A stretch of DNA of 64,000 nucleotides, from positions 124,001 through 188,000 of the forward strand of contig JADNYJ010000034.1 of the NCBI GenBank assembly GCA_015501075.1. The letters are read 5' to 3'. Within the stretch, counting starts at the first letter, position 1; each line of letters starts with the position of its first letter. Below the pieces are notes generated by a model, which was given only the letters and a program-made list of their open reading frames with translations, made no database searches and was not told the origin of the DNA. Source of the DNA: Gymnopilus junonius. Its lineage: Eukaryota; Basidiomycota; Agaricomycetes; Agaricales; Galerinaceae. Made by a program: the position numbers and the translations under genes. Positions 45,253 through 56,587 of this stretch are shown piece after piece.

Positions 45253-45619
45253 ATGATCAAGAGGAACGTCGGAAGGCTCGCGGGTGCAGTCAGCTTGTTG
45301 CTTCTGCCTGGCGTTACCCTCAATGCGGCTGGATTTACGATTCTTCAATTAGGCATAGATTGGACAGATAGTGATGGAGTGGTCATTTTTTTTACATCTT
45401 TTTCTATTTATTCTAGGCTCCTTCACTGCTTTGATCGAGAGCACATTTTGGGGTGCCTTTCCTGGGGACGTGTTTGCTATTCTTCAGAGACTTGGTATAA
45501 AGTACGTGCTGGGCACACTACCAACAGTGGGAATGGTAGGACTTATGGGATATTGGGCATGGATCGCTATCGGAATTGGAATACCAACAATGACCCTGCG
45601 CCTTTGTCAATGCCTCTGA
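45253..45619 (+). CDS. Small hydrophobic protein, possibly Ifi-6-16 (ISG12)-like
   Basis: Two exons: from ATG 45253 (MIKRNVGRLAGAVSLLLLPG, then VTLNAAGFT) to a donor at 45371, and from 45417 to TGA 45619 (SFTALIESTFWGAFPGDVF, QRLGIKYVLGTLPTVGMVGL). The intron is 46 bases. The Gly/Ala/Leu-rich hydrophobic segments, the AGFT turn and the later ..IQST-like/ESTFWGA..LGTLPTVG pattern recall small fungal proteins of the Ifi-6-16 (ISG12) family. In animals that family includes membrane proteins linked to apoptosis. The similarity is weak and judged by eye. An upstream exon could exist, because the frame is open before the chosen ATG. It sits between the accessory block and HSF1. Confidence 0.4.
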
Positions 45620-46139
45620 CTCCGGTGGCTGATTGAATGCCGGTAAATCGACTGAGGAAGAGTCATGAAGATAGTTTAGAAGACTTTCTTTGCATTTCTC
45701 CTCGTGATATAGTGTACTGTGAATGAAATCGGAGGATGTTGATGGTGGGTTTCATTTTAACATGATTTGTACAGCCTTGTTTTTGTGTAATAAAAGTTTT
45801 GCAGTCAGATCCAGAGCCGGTTCAAGTCTCAACTTGGAGAGTCGAGAAGAGAGATGAACCGAGAGTCCCCGATGGCTTGACTTCTGAAGACTTGGCTGGG
45901 CTCACAAGGAATGACGTTTGCATGCTGTCGAGGAGAAAGATGTGTCGGTAGAGATCCAGGCCTTGGCGCCTCGGATCCGACTGGAAGCGCCATTGGCTGG
46001 CAAAATTATCTTATCGGTCGAGACTGCGGCTTTGGTCGTATTTGGCAACACTCATTACAGAGATTTCCAGGAATTGAGACTCTTGTAACAAACCTTTTGT
46101 CATCTTCCTTATATTCTGCTTGTCGGTGCCCCCATCTTC

Positions 46140-49043
46140 ATGGCATCAGAACAGCAAGTCGCCCTGGCAAGGGCACCGAGGATTCCTCCTACCTCAAGTC
46201 ATATTTCCAAGGCCGCTAGACAGATCGTGCCGGCTTTTCTGCAGAAGCTGTATGAGTGAGTGCCGTTAATGAGTACCACCCTGATCGTTTATTTAATTTT
46301 TACGTTTTTGTCGCAGGATGGTGAATGACCCTAATAATGCAGAGCTTATACGCTGGTCAGACGCTGGCGATTCATTCTTTGGTCGGTCATCTTCAAATCC
46401 ACCATTGTTCTCATTAATTGGCGCTAATCGATCCCATTGCACTGCAGTCCTTGACCATGAGCGCTTCGCACATGAAGTCCTCGGGAGGTGGTTCAAACAC
46501 CGTAACTTCTCCTCCTTTGTTCGACAATTGAACATGTACGGGTTCCATAAAATCCCACATCTCCAACAAGGCGTCCTTAAATCCGACTCGGACACTGAAT
46601 TTTGGAACTTTGCGCACCAGAACTTTCATCGGGGGCAGCCTGACCTCCTTTGCCTCATCCAGAGGAAGAAGCAGGTGCCACAGCCCGGGGAGGACGGGGC
46701 GATTGATTTGAGAGACCCGAATGCTGTTGGATTGCTTACGGGTACTGGCGCGGGAGGAACGGGTCCAAGTGGCAGTGGAGCAGGGGTGAATGCACAGCAA
46801 GGATCACCCAGCCTCTCATCGAATCAGATTCTCGATATCCACTCCATCGTCAACGGAATCCAAGCCATCAAGCGGCACCAGACTACTATTTCCGCCGAAT
46901 TGAATGAACTCAAGCGGTCTAACCAGCTTTTATGGCAAGACGCCTTGGCTGCGCGGGCAAAACACCAGAAGCAACAGGATACCATTAACAGGATCGTTAA
47001 GTTCCTTGCAGGGGTGTTCGGGCACCACGCTGCTGCCGGAGGTGCGAGTGGTGTGGGCGTTGGAGCTACGTCGCCCGGTGTGAGTGGTAGCCCACATGGG
47101 AAGGATGATTTAGGCGGCAGTGAGCTTGGTGTGGGCGTGGGTGTAGGACCGGGGCAGGTGAGGAGACGGGCGAGACTGATGATTGAGGATGCGAAGAGAG
47201 ATGGGCCGAGAAAGAGTATGATTGAGGAGCTTACTGAGATGCCTATAGATGCGGATGAGGCAATGTATGATTCTAGTAAGTTCCTTTCTTTTCTTCCCCT
47301 TTTTTTCCTCCTTCTCGTCACCTGTGGTGTGTATGGCTGCTGACTGATCCTTTTCTTTGCTTTTCTCCAGATTATCCCACAATCGAAACACCTTTATCTG
47401 CGCCTTCTCCTTCGCCCTCCGTGGCGTTATCTGACAACATTTCAGTCACAGACACCTCAAATTATTATAACAGCAACCACAAGCATCCTGATCCTACCAG
47501 TCCAAAATCAGGCAACAGGAATTCAAATACAACTACCCCCAACACCATCAACAATCCTGACTCGCCCATTATCAGCAGCGCTACCACCCCCACCTCTCAA
47601 CAACAGCAACAACAACAACAAGGCAAGGAAATCTCCCGCGCCGTCACGCCTGCTTCTTCTCGCCTCTCACCCTCATCTTCATTTGACTTTGATCCCCGAA
47701 TATCGGGGGTCCTTCATTCGTTATCACCCTCACAGATCCAACAGCTGCTCGCTTCATTGGCATCGCAGACCATCTCTGATCCCACAGCTAATCTGTCCTC
47801 AACCTCCTCACTGCCCCCGAACTCGACTATAAACCCCAGCGCGACGACATCGTCCAATGCGACTGGCACGAACAATGGGACGTTGACGCCCTACCTGCAA
47901 CCATCCTCCTTTGACTTCTCCATCAACCCGCGCCCTCAGCAACCGGGCAGCCTTCATCCTTCAGCACCATTTCCCACATGCCCCTCGTCTCACCGGACGG
48001 TCTGATCTCATTCGATCCGTACGACCCGTCCGCACCCTCAACCGCCCTCCGCTCTCCCGACCTCGACCTCCTCGATTCGGGCTTCAACCCCAACATGGGG
48101 TACCCCAGCGGCATGGGCGACCTTTCGTCATCATCGCAGGAAGCACGCGACCGCGAACATGAAGAGCGGATGCACCGCCAATGGCAAGGCGCGGAAGACG
48201 TGGACAAGGAGATGAGCATGGTCGATTCGAGCATACAGAGTCTGATTCAGACGTTTGGGTTGGATCCTTCGCTTTTGGAGGATCATGTGAATGCTAATGC
48301 GAATTTGAATTTGGTTCATAGTCTTGGACCTTCCGTTGGCTTGGACGATAGTGGGGGTGGGCATGCAGGTGGGCATCAGGACGATCCGACCGTGCCTGCT
48401 GTGGGTACGGGTATGGATATGGATATGGATCCGTCTCAGAATCCCGCCGGGGATTTCGATTTTGATACGTTCTTCCACAACCTCTCATCTTCCTCTGCTG
48501 GTGCTGGACCCTCCACCAGCAATGATAACACCGGCACAGGCACAGGTGATGCGCCGATAGATTACACCGACATGGCCTTCCTCTCAGACGACCCCTCTGG
48601 GAGCCCAACGACCACAGCGCCAACACCCACACCCACCGCACCTACAGCGGCGCCGTCAACAAATTCTAACCTCAATATCAACGTCAACAACCTCCCAACG
48701 CAGCGCGATCGCGATCGTGACCTGGTCTCTGGATCTCCCATGCAGAGCATCAGGCACGTCTCTCCTTCTCCCAGTCTAAGCGTGCAGAGTGATTATCATG
48801 CTAATGCTGACGATGGTCGTCATGATGTTTCTGTTCTATTGGGGGTGATAGTACTGGACCCACACTGCGAGTACGAATTTGAACTCGACGACAATGATGA
48901 ATACGAGGAAGAGGAAGTCAGAGATTGATCTAGATGGGCTGGCTATTGCGTTGGAGGGTGGGTCGGCGCAGGCTACTACCACCACTACGGCTGCCAGCGG
49001 TAAGACGGGGACAGGCAAGTCAAAGAGGAGGAAAGACAAGTAG
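46140..49043 (+). CDS. HSF1: Heat shock transcription factor (HSF)
   Basis: Nuclear trimeric activator of heat-shock genes. Exon 1 (46140-46256) gives QIVPAFLQKLYE. The DNA-binding domain continues with MVNDPNNAELIRWSDAGDSF, a 68-base intron, then VLDHERFAHEVLGRWFKHR, NFSSFVRQLNMYGFHKIPHL and EFWNFAHQNFHRGQPDLLCL, all hallmark HSF residues. A coiled-coil trimerisation region follows (about 46840-47020, with LNELKRSNQLLW), then a long Gly/Ser/Asn-rich region with a Gln run at 47590-47620 and an acidic activation-type segment. I end it at TAG 49043 (KSKRRKDK), using an intron at 48782-48851. Anomaly: near 47941 the frame shifts by one, from RPQQPGSLHPS to the frame of STISHMPLVSPDGL, with no GT donor available there. 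One base may be missing. Confidence 0.93.
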
Positions 49044-49967
49044 GATATTTGATGCACTTGAAGAAGTGAAGGTCTGGTAATGGCGGATTTCATCTTATTC
49101 TTGGAACCTCTGGGCTTGGGCATTGGCTTTGGTCTGCGGCTGGCAGCGCATGCCATGGTGCGCATATATTTAACAATCAATATCAGAATATCAAATTTGG
49201 CAAGAATTCGATGCTCAAATTCGAGGACCAAGGATATAATATACACGATGACTTGCGTCCACGTACCAGTCTGCTCACCGTCGCTTCCCAGTTACAGGGC
49301 TCCTCGAGGTCATCAGTGCGCTTGGCGTGGTACGCTGTCATTCCGTCAGCACTCTGTACTGGCGTCTCGTCTTCTCGTCAGCATGGGCTTTCATTCGTTC
49401 ATTCGCCATCGATGATCTTGTTGGCGGGGAGGAACTACTCTATCATCTTCAACTGCTTGTCATCTGTCACCATCCCACACCAATCCATAGAAATCAACCA
49501 TTAATGTTCTACCAACAATCAATTTGAAGACTTACTTTGCCCAATCATCCATTTACTTTTCTTCCATTTATCCCCCCTTTCCCTTTCATTCATTCTGTGT
49601 TGTGAATAGTGTACCCAAGTACATAATATATGTATCCCCTTGGCCAAATGTTTCCTGTTTCCTTTGTTGGCTCCCAAGTCCTTTGTATACAAGTACATAT
49701 TATCTAGTATGATTCTTCTCATCTTTTTCATTGTAGGCTTTCTCACTGCTCAGACTCCAGACTCCTGATCCATTTATGCATTGCCACCATCTGCACACCC
49801 ATCTCATGTAACCTGTGTTGCTCAAACTTGAAATGTATAATAGTGCTATATAGATTCTAAGCATGATTTTCAAAGTAAACCATTGAAATTATGAATATGA
49901 GTGCATTCATGTAGCATAATGAAATAGATAAAAACATTGTTGAAATTGAGTAGTGAGTGAAGGTATC
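49044..49967. other. HSF 3' region and spacer
   Basis: Downstream of HSF and downstream of the minus-strand gene ending at 49968. Pyrimidine-rich stretches are present, but no gene was recognised. Confidence 0.4.
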
Positions 49968-51989
49968 ATGCATGGGCTTCTGCAGCCTGTATATATTCAA
50001 CAATAGCTTGATGTCTATACTCCTTTGCCAGCTGAAGGGCAGTTTTACCATCTGAATCTAGAAAGGAGACATCAAAGTATGGCCCAAGAAAAAATTGAAT
50101 GATATTTTTCACCTGTCAAGGTCATATCAGCACCATGCTCCACTAGGTAGGCAGTAATGTTCAGATGACCCATTTGAACAGCACCTCTCAGTGCAGTGTC
50201 CCCATTTTTTGCTAAATAAGAATATTAGAATGCTCCAAGTAAAATTAAGTAGCATTTTCACTTTGAAAATTCACATCAGCACCATAATCAAGTAAAAGTT
50301 TCATAGCATCCAGATTATTACTATAGGAAGCTGATATAAGTGCTAAAGTGAAGATATCAATATGTTGCTTCCAAGAAAAGGGAGCATCTTCACCATATTC
50401 TGCATTTACACCATACTCCAGAAGATGTTTGACAATTGCATTGAAGCATCTCTCAATTGCATCAAAAAGTAAATCTATAATGGACTGATCTTGAAAATGG
50501 TAAAAGTTAATCTATGATTAGGAAGAGTTGGGTATTATATGTACCTTTCACATCATATTTATTTAAATTAGCACCATGATCAAGTAAATATTCCACAGTC
50601 TTCAGGTCTTTGCATGAGATTGCAGCTTGAACTGCAGTACTTCCATGCCGGTCTAGAACAAGCATATCAATATATTCAAATTAGGGTTCACCATTATATT
50701 TACCTTGTAAATTTACAAGTGCACCAGAAAAAAATCTTTATGTTAGTATATTATCTCGAAGGCAAATGTAATACTTAGTATAGCACCTTCTGAGTTCACA
50801 TTAGCACCATGTTCAAGTAAATATTTCACAACATCTAGGTGCCTATCTTGAGTTGCAGATACAAGAGATAAGTCTATTGCAAAAGTTCAGTATTGTAGAC
50901 AATGATAACCAGTATATCCCATGCCTTTGTAGTAAGAACCAGCTCCAAGATTAATCAATTCTGAACAACTTCTAGTTGCCCCTTTTCAGAAGCACCCAAC
51001 AGCTTCTTCCCAAGGGTTTTTGCACGGCGCCTCCAAATGGCCTCCAGAGATCACGAAGAGGGACCAGAAGTAAGAGGAGGGCAAGTGTCTGACCAAATGT
51101 CCAGTCAGTGTCACCCTTCTGCACAAGAGCTTTGTTCTTTTTAATCATAGCTTCAGTATCTGCTAGAAAGATAATATTTATGGCAAGCAATAGTATAAGT
51201 CCAGCTGAAATATATCTTTTGCTGAAGGTTTGCTGGGATGCATAGAAAGTGGTATAGTAGCGCAGGAAAAGTGGTGTGATGAAGAAGGTAATAGGAAAGA
51301 CAAGGTTGAATATTGGTGCAAGTACAAGGCTGTAAATGAAAACGACCAATTCTGCAATCCTCTGGACCTTAGTAAGATCAGCTTGCCCAGAATGACAACA
51401 GACACAGATTCGAGCAGGGCAGAGAATTGCCGAAGTCAGACGGATGGTGCCAAAGCCATAGTCCAAGTGCGGCCATGAAAGATAAATGGAAAGAGCCTAT
51501 AATCAAGGCAGGTTTGCGTAAAACCGTTTTCGCTTCATCCACCCATCGGCAGAGGCCTCTTCTACCAGGACGCCCGTGGCGACCAGGTTCGCCCTCCAAT
51601 GTATGTATCACCACCTCGCCTTCATCCTTCACCTCCGGCTCTGCTGACACCGAGTCAGGCTGCTGGTCTCTGTGATAAACATAGAGCAGAAAATAGATAA
51701 AGAGGTTCGTGTTGTTCATCCAGCTCAGGTTCAGGATGATAGTGGCATGAAAATTTGAGACACCTTTGGTGAAAACTTGAACAACGGTTGAAAGGAGGAT
51801 GGCGAAAGCAGTGATGAGGATTGTAGTCGACTGTGTTTCCAAATTCTCGAGTGTGATGATGGTGACCTCGTCGCGCAGTGCAAAAATGGCTGGAATAAAG
51901 CTGAGAAGGTTTTGAGCATAGATGGATGTTCGTACGCCGATGCCAGAGATGTCTGGATTGGATGAAATGCAATAGACTGGGTTAGACAT
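49968..51989 (-). pseudogene. Multi-pass membrane protein with C-terminal ankyrin repeats, frame-broken
   Basis: The N-terminal part (51989 down to about 51000) has hydrophobic segments STTILITAFAILLSTVVQVF, NLSWMNNTNLFIYFLLYVYH, LIIGSFHLSFMAALGLWLW and TFGQTLALLLLLVPLRDL. This arrangement is seen in uncharacterised agaricomycete membrane proteins. Downstream, A+T-rich exons encode ankyrin repeats: HLDVVKYLLEHGANVN (about 50870-50790), GSTAVQAAISCKDLKTVEYL (about 50640), NLDAMKLLLDYGADVNF (about 50310), GDTALRGAVQMGHLNITAYL (about 50200) and GKTALQLAKEYRHQAIVEYI, ending at TGA near 49968. The frames change near 51410 and 51370 without introns. At about 50975 LLGASEKGQLEVVQ runs into a stop while the ankyrin continuation ELINLGAG is in another frame. 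Three frame breaks suggest decay, but the well-kept ankyrin exons leave open that the reads contain errors or that two genes exist. Confidence 0.55.
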
Positions 51990-52346
51990 AGCGAGGGAAG
52001 AGTGAAGAAAGCAAACATGCGAGGGAGGACTTCTAGATGACGAGCGGGACGTTCTCCATGCGTGTAGCGCTGCGCGTCTCGTGGCGACCGTTCGCTTTGC
52101 GTCAGATTATGCTTTGGCTGGAGCGCATTGCGGTAAATTAAGCAGCTGTGCCCCAAAGTTATGTTCGAGAGTTCAATGTTCGGCGTTCGGATCTAATTGT
52201 TACGCCTGGAATCATGCCGACCGACATGACGATTGATTTTCGTTAAAGAGCAATTCTATACAATGAGCTGAGCAACTTCGCGACTATTGATGCTCATCAT
52301 CTAGATAGATGTTCGTAAGAAAGATGCGAACACGAATTGACTAGAC
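51990..52346. other. Upstream region of the membrane-ankyrin gene
   Basis: Probable promoter region. No other feature seen. Confidence 0.3.
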
Positions 52347-52703
52347 AATATGGAGGGCCTTGACGATAGCGAAGACTTGATCAGCTTCATGTCCTGCGCC
52401 TTTGAAATTGGCATCCAGTTGATCAAAAGGTCCCAGAGTCCCTTGATAAAGCTAGTGGCGAAGGAATTAGAACAGTGCCTGGAACCAGCAAGAAAGTAAG
52501 TGAATAACATAACATACCTCCCGCTGAACAAAAAAATATCCCCTATTCATGGTTTGTTGTGCCAGCGCTCGCAGCGTCTGCATTACTCGAAGCGAGCTTT
52601 CGAAGAGACCTCGCAATGGTACCTAAGATAGCTCGTCAGGCGGTAAAGATAGGCCTAGAATATAACTACTTACCCACAGATTTAGATTTCAAGTCTTCAG
52701 TGC
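52347..52703 (+). pseudogene. Gene fragment cut by a TIR element
   Basis: ATG at about 52350 begins MEGLDDSEDLISFMSCAFEI, then GIQLIKRSQSPLIKLVAKEL, ending at a good donor (AAA|GTAAGT, about 52493). A short later exon may start after TTGTGCCAG (about 52564). The sequence then meets the TIR element at 52704 and no continuation is recognised beyond 53444. Unknown function. Confidence 0.35.
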
Positions 52704-53444
52704 TACTGTATCCGGCCCGGTAACGGGTCACATATAGAAACGGGTCAAATGCATATTGCTCGACCAATTCTCAATCTTTTTGCAAGCGGTCTGCTGCAAC
52801 TTATAGGGTCAAATCACCAGAATATGGATCAATGCTTAAAGTTCGCAAAAATTTGAGGTATTAAGTTGTAAATTTCTTAATACTGTGACACTTGGCAAAA
52901 ATCTGACCTGCAATGAGCACTTGATGCCACTCTACTGAAAGATACAATGAACGTTGACAGGCATAAAACCGCCTGAAACTTGATATAGTATACAGGAGTC
53001 CTTCAAAAAATTTTGAGGCACAGAAGAGGGTCCTGTGTAGTGCAAATTCTGCAACTATCTGTGGATCACATGCCAAAGCCCTAAATCTGATGAAATTTGT
53101 TACCAAGATTGCCTACTCAGAAGAGATCTCCAAAACCTGAAATTTATAAGGTACATTTATATTGATGTAAATAGTCTCCTGTGATTTTTTCAGATTTTTA
53201 GCGCAAATACTGAGCGAGAAAAAGAGGTCTGACCCGTTACCGGGGATCTGACCAATTTGGACTCTCCATCAGAAAATGTTCACTGCTTGCAATAGTTTAC
53301 TCATAGAGCTCCAAAAATTAGATATTCACATAACTCGCATTCTAGGTCACCGAATGGTACAGGTTTGCCCATATTTCGTTGAGATACTGGCTAGCAATGG
53401 GTGTAAAAGTGCTAGACTGACCCATTACCGGGCCGGATATAGTA
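52704..53444. mobile_element. 741-base TIR element
   Basis: The left end is TACTGTATCCGGCCCGG (52704 on). The right end, TGACCCATTACCGGGCCGG.. to TAGTA (53418-53444), is its complement with two mismatches over 27 bases. TA at both outermost positions could be the target duplication. An internal GACCCGTTACCGG (about 53231) repeats the terminal motif. No transposase frame, so non-autonomous. Confidence 0.75.
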
Positions 53445-54324
53445 TTTTACGATCTTGTCGCACGTGTTGCGTTGACGCCTGCCGGGACGGAGTCCGGACG
53501 TGGGAAGACGTTGGACATTCCGCAGATCGACTATGAACTCGTCACTAGCTTTCGTCTTTCCAGCACCACGACATTCGCACCAGCCTTATTTGCACCTTAC
53601 TTCATTTTTGCTCTTCCATCGCTCGCAAGTACCTGCAGTCTCGTCCGTGCAAGTCTGTTCTCAAAAAAAAAAAGGTACGTCAGTGCTATACCTTTGTTCA
53701 AAAATTTCAAATATAGTACAAATGCTAATTTTTTGTCTAGCCCTCCTACCTCCTGAGCCTCGCATGGCTGCTGTAGAGTCACCCGTCGCATTTAATGCAA
53801 TTCTAACGATGATAGGTCCGTAGCTATATCGTTCGTACTGGTGTCCTGATTTATCATTGGTGTTAGACCGGATTTCTCCTCTGTCGACCAGAACACAACG
53901 GGCAGCAGTCTTGAATGCATACTATACTATACGTTCTTTCACCTCGCCCTTCCGAATGAAGCCTGAGGACTGTCTGTTAACCAACCACGACTGGAAATGT
54001 CGGCTTCTGAAACTGCTTAACCCGACGGAACCGCTCAGCTCATTGCTGCGAGACCCTTGCAGCCATTAGAATGGACAGGCCTACTGGGCACAAGCCAACA
54101 TGCAACGTCGACCCGGGTCGGTCATGCACATTCTCCTTTACGCCATTAGAGGTGAATTGTCCTCAGTCCAGAGCTCCGACGCCAAATCCCGGCCAGTATC
54201 ACCTCAAGGACCTCCGTTTGTTCTTCCACTCCGCGTTTGGACGTGAATTTTTGATGGACATCTGGATGGGACGAGGACGAAGGCCTCTTCACTTTTTATC
54301 TTCGCTTTCGATGCCACAGGGCTC
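53445..54324. other. Region upstream of the HSF-like relic
   Basis: Contains A+T- and pyrimidine-rich sequence and a run of A (about 53668). Frames such as 53472-53756 and 54071-54610 have no folded-domain signature upstream of the HSF-like part. Confidence 0.35.
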
Positions 54325-54580
54325 ATGCTCTGGCCTCCGATCGAAACCGATGATTTTCTTTTTTTGGTCAGTTCCCCTGACGCCTTTCAGATCCTGTTCG
54401 GTCTTGCTCAATTGGCTATATTTTTACAGTTCCCAACCCAGGGCTTCGTGTGCGAAGTCTTTGACAGGTGGTTCAAACGCAGCAACTTTCCTTCTTCGTC
54501 CGTCGCCTCAACAAGTTCCTCGTCCTCAAAATTTATGCAAACGATGCTTCCTCAAATTCGATCGCAAACAAAGACTTAAA
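54325..54580 (+). pseudogene. Relic of a second HSF-type DNA-binding domain
   Basis: The frame from about 54440 reads QGFVCEVFDRWFKRSNF, matching ERFAHEVLGRWFKHRNF of HSF at 46.4 kb. One base further on, the neighbouring frame reads SFFVRRLNKF, matching SSFVRQLNMY. The recognition helix is thus split by a frameshift near 54490. LMLWPPIETDDFLFLVSSPDAF upstream sits where HSF has IRWS..DSFFVLD..RF. A later LLQEREVQLLEVLVELRD (about 55018-55072) has heptad spacing and might be the coiled-coil remnant. A decayed HSF paralogue about 8 kb from the active gene. Confidence 0.65.
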
Positions 54581-56587
54581 CTGATCTCAAGCGCATGTGA
54601 CGACCCCTGACACTGACTTGTGTATATCCACGACACCGACGAAACCAGGAAATTTCCTGCGCCGTTGACACCGCCTTCTCCCGACCTCGCCCTCCCCATT
54701 CGACTTCGACTCGCAAACGTCTGAGTGTTAGAACTTCTTATCGCCCTTGGCGATACGACACCTCACCCCTTCATCGATGCCTCAAACGATCGTGGATCCA
54801 ATAAGCGACTTTTCCTTGTCTTTCTTCTCGATCTTATTCCCTTCGAAGTTCGACTAGCGACCGATGTGGGCAAAATCAAACTTAGGCCCTTCCCTCAGCC
54901 ACCTTTACCCGTCAACCCCCGGACCCGGACCCAACGACCTAAGACCTTGTTCAAATAAAGAAGCAGGTCACGCAACAAGACAATCTACCAATTGACTCGA
55001 GATATCCTGCTTACAGGGTGCTACAGGAGCGGGAGGTGCAGCTACTCGAGGTGCTAGTAGAGCTGCGTGACATGGCGACCAGATTTCCTATTCAGCATGT
55101 TTCTCCCAGTCTAAACTCACTGGCCTGGAAGCTGGAGCTCTTGGTCGTGACAATGTGACGGGGATGACAGTTCTGGGCTCTCCGAAAGGCTGCGGCTGCG
55201 AACATGACTGCAAAGAGAAGGACAAGCTCGGTGAAAAGAAAGTCGGGGCTTGCGGGCACATTTTTAGTAAATACGGCCAGCACCACCACGAGTACAGCTG
55301 TGTTGGGGAAGATACAGATACGAAGGGCGGGGCCTTGAAGATAGTGAAGGAAGAGGTTTCATCAAGCTATTTCTCAGGTTCCAGGTTTCATTCATGCGCT
55401 CGTCTCTTGAGGGGTTGTGCTTGACATTGGACTGCCTGTGCCGCGCTGTGCTGTCTGTGCATACATACAGGACAATTCAATTCACAAATCATGCATTCAT
55501 GGTCGACTCATGGTCGGTGCTAAAAATAGAAGCTGAACCACGTCGTTACCAATCTCTTGCAAGTCCCGTTCACGCTCTCTTCCTCTCGTAGACGTCCAGT
55601 CTCGAAGACCAATTGAAGACACCGCATTCTGCGCTATGCATTTAGCTCCTCATTCATCAACAACCTCCGAACGTTTTGCGCACGACTCGGCTGGTGGTCA
55701 GCCACGCCTTTCTGGGGTGGCCTGGCGTCCCATGGATCTTGAAAACCATTACTAGTGATTCGGCGCTCAGCAGTATGTAACGTGTTGCTGTTCCTTCCTT
55801 AACTTCATAGGGGCAGACACCCCAGTATTACCTGTGCGAGTAGGGTTGTATAGTTAGGATGACATGACGTTAGCTTGGGTAATGCTATGCTTTCGTCCCA
55901 GATTCAGACAGTCGCAACGGAACACCCGTGTTTATTCTATTTAAACGCATTGTTCCTGTCGGACGGTTCTCCTTCGTCTTCGACAACTATGAACCAGAGA
56001 CCATCCAAGACTTACCTGTACAGTGTTCCGCTATGACTGCTCCACTGTGCTCGACTAGGAATCAGTTTTACCGACAGGAGGAAATCTAGCTAATTTCCTT
56101 CTTTGTTAAATATTACCAAAACCGGGAGACCAAAGGGTATATCTCATGTAGGTCTCAAACAGTCCCAGGTTATAATACAAATCTAAATCATATTGACTCG
56201 GTACATTCAACGTCTACAAAAGAGTACAGAAGTCGAGGAATTGTCCCGAATTATAATACAAATACTAAGATAGTATAAACATACATACACGATGAGGATG
56301 AAAACTCAGCAGGCACGAAGCCCTTCCATCCACAAATCCAGGATATCATCAAGAAAGCCGAGGGCGGGTAGTAGCGATGGAAGTGAGAAGTAAAGTAGAG
56401 GATAGAGGAGGTGAATACATGAAGTGATAATGAAGTGAAACCAAACGTTCCATACATATGGATGTAGATGAGAGAGAAGGTCATGTCAGTGAGTTCGTGG
56501 GTCGTGAGTCGTAAGTGAGTGGGTATAAGTGGGATGTACATATGTAAATGAAAGAAGTCGAGAAAAATCAAATCAAATCAAATAGAA
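54581..56587. other. Long region without a recognised gene
   Basis: Apart from the possible coiled-coil relic near 55018-55072, both strands show only short frames. The minus-strand frame 55092-55289 is hydrophobic but has no known motif. From about 56240 to 56587 the sequence is the 3' region of GPC1. Confidence 0.4.

Noticed and set aside
44905..45348. Minus-strand frame of 147 codons
   Set aside because: No recognised domain or splice partners, and it overlaps the upstream part of the small hydrophobic protein gene.
47978..48928. A separate gene starting at the ATG at 47978
   Set aside because: The sequence continues the Ser/Pro-rich HSF C-terminus in another frame only a few codons after the first frame stops. 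One gene with a missing base is simpler.
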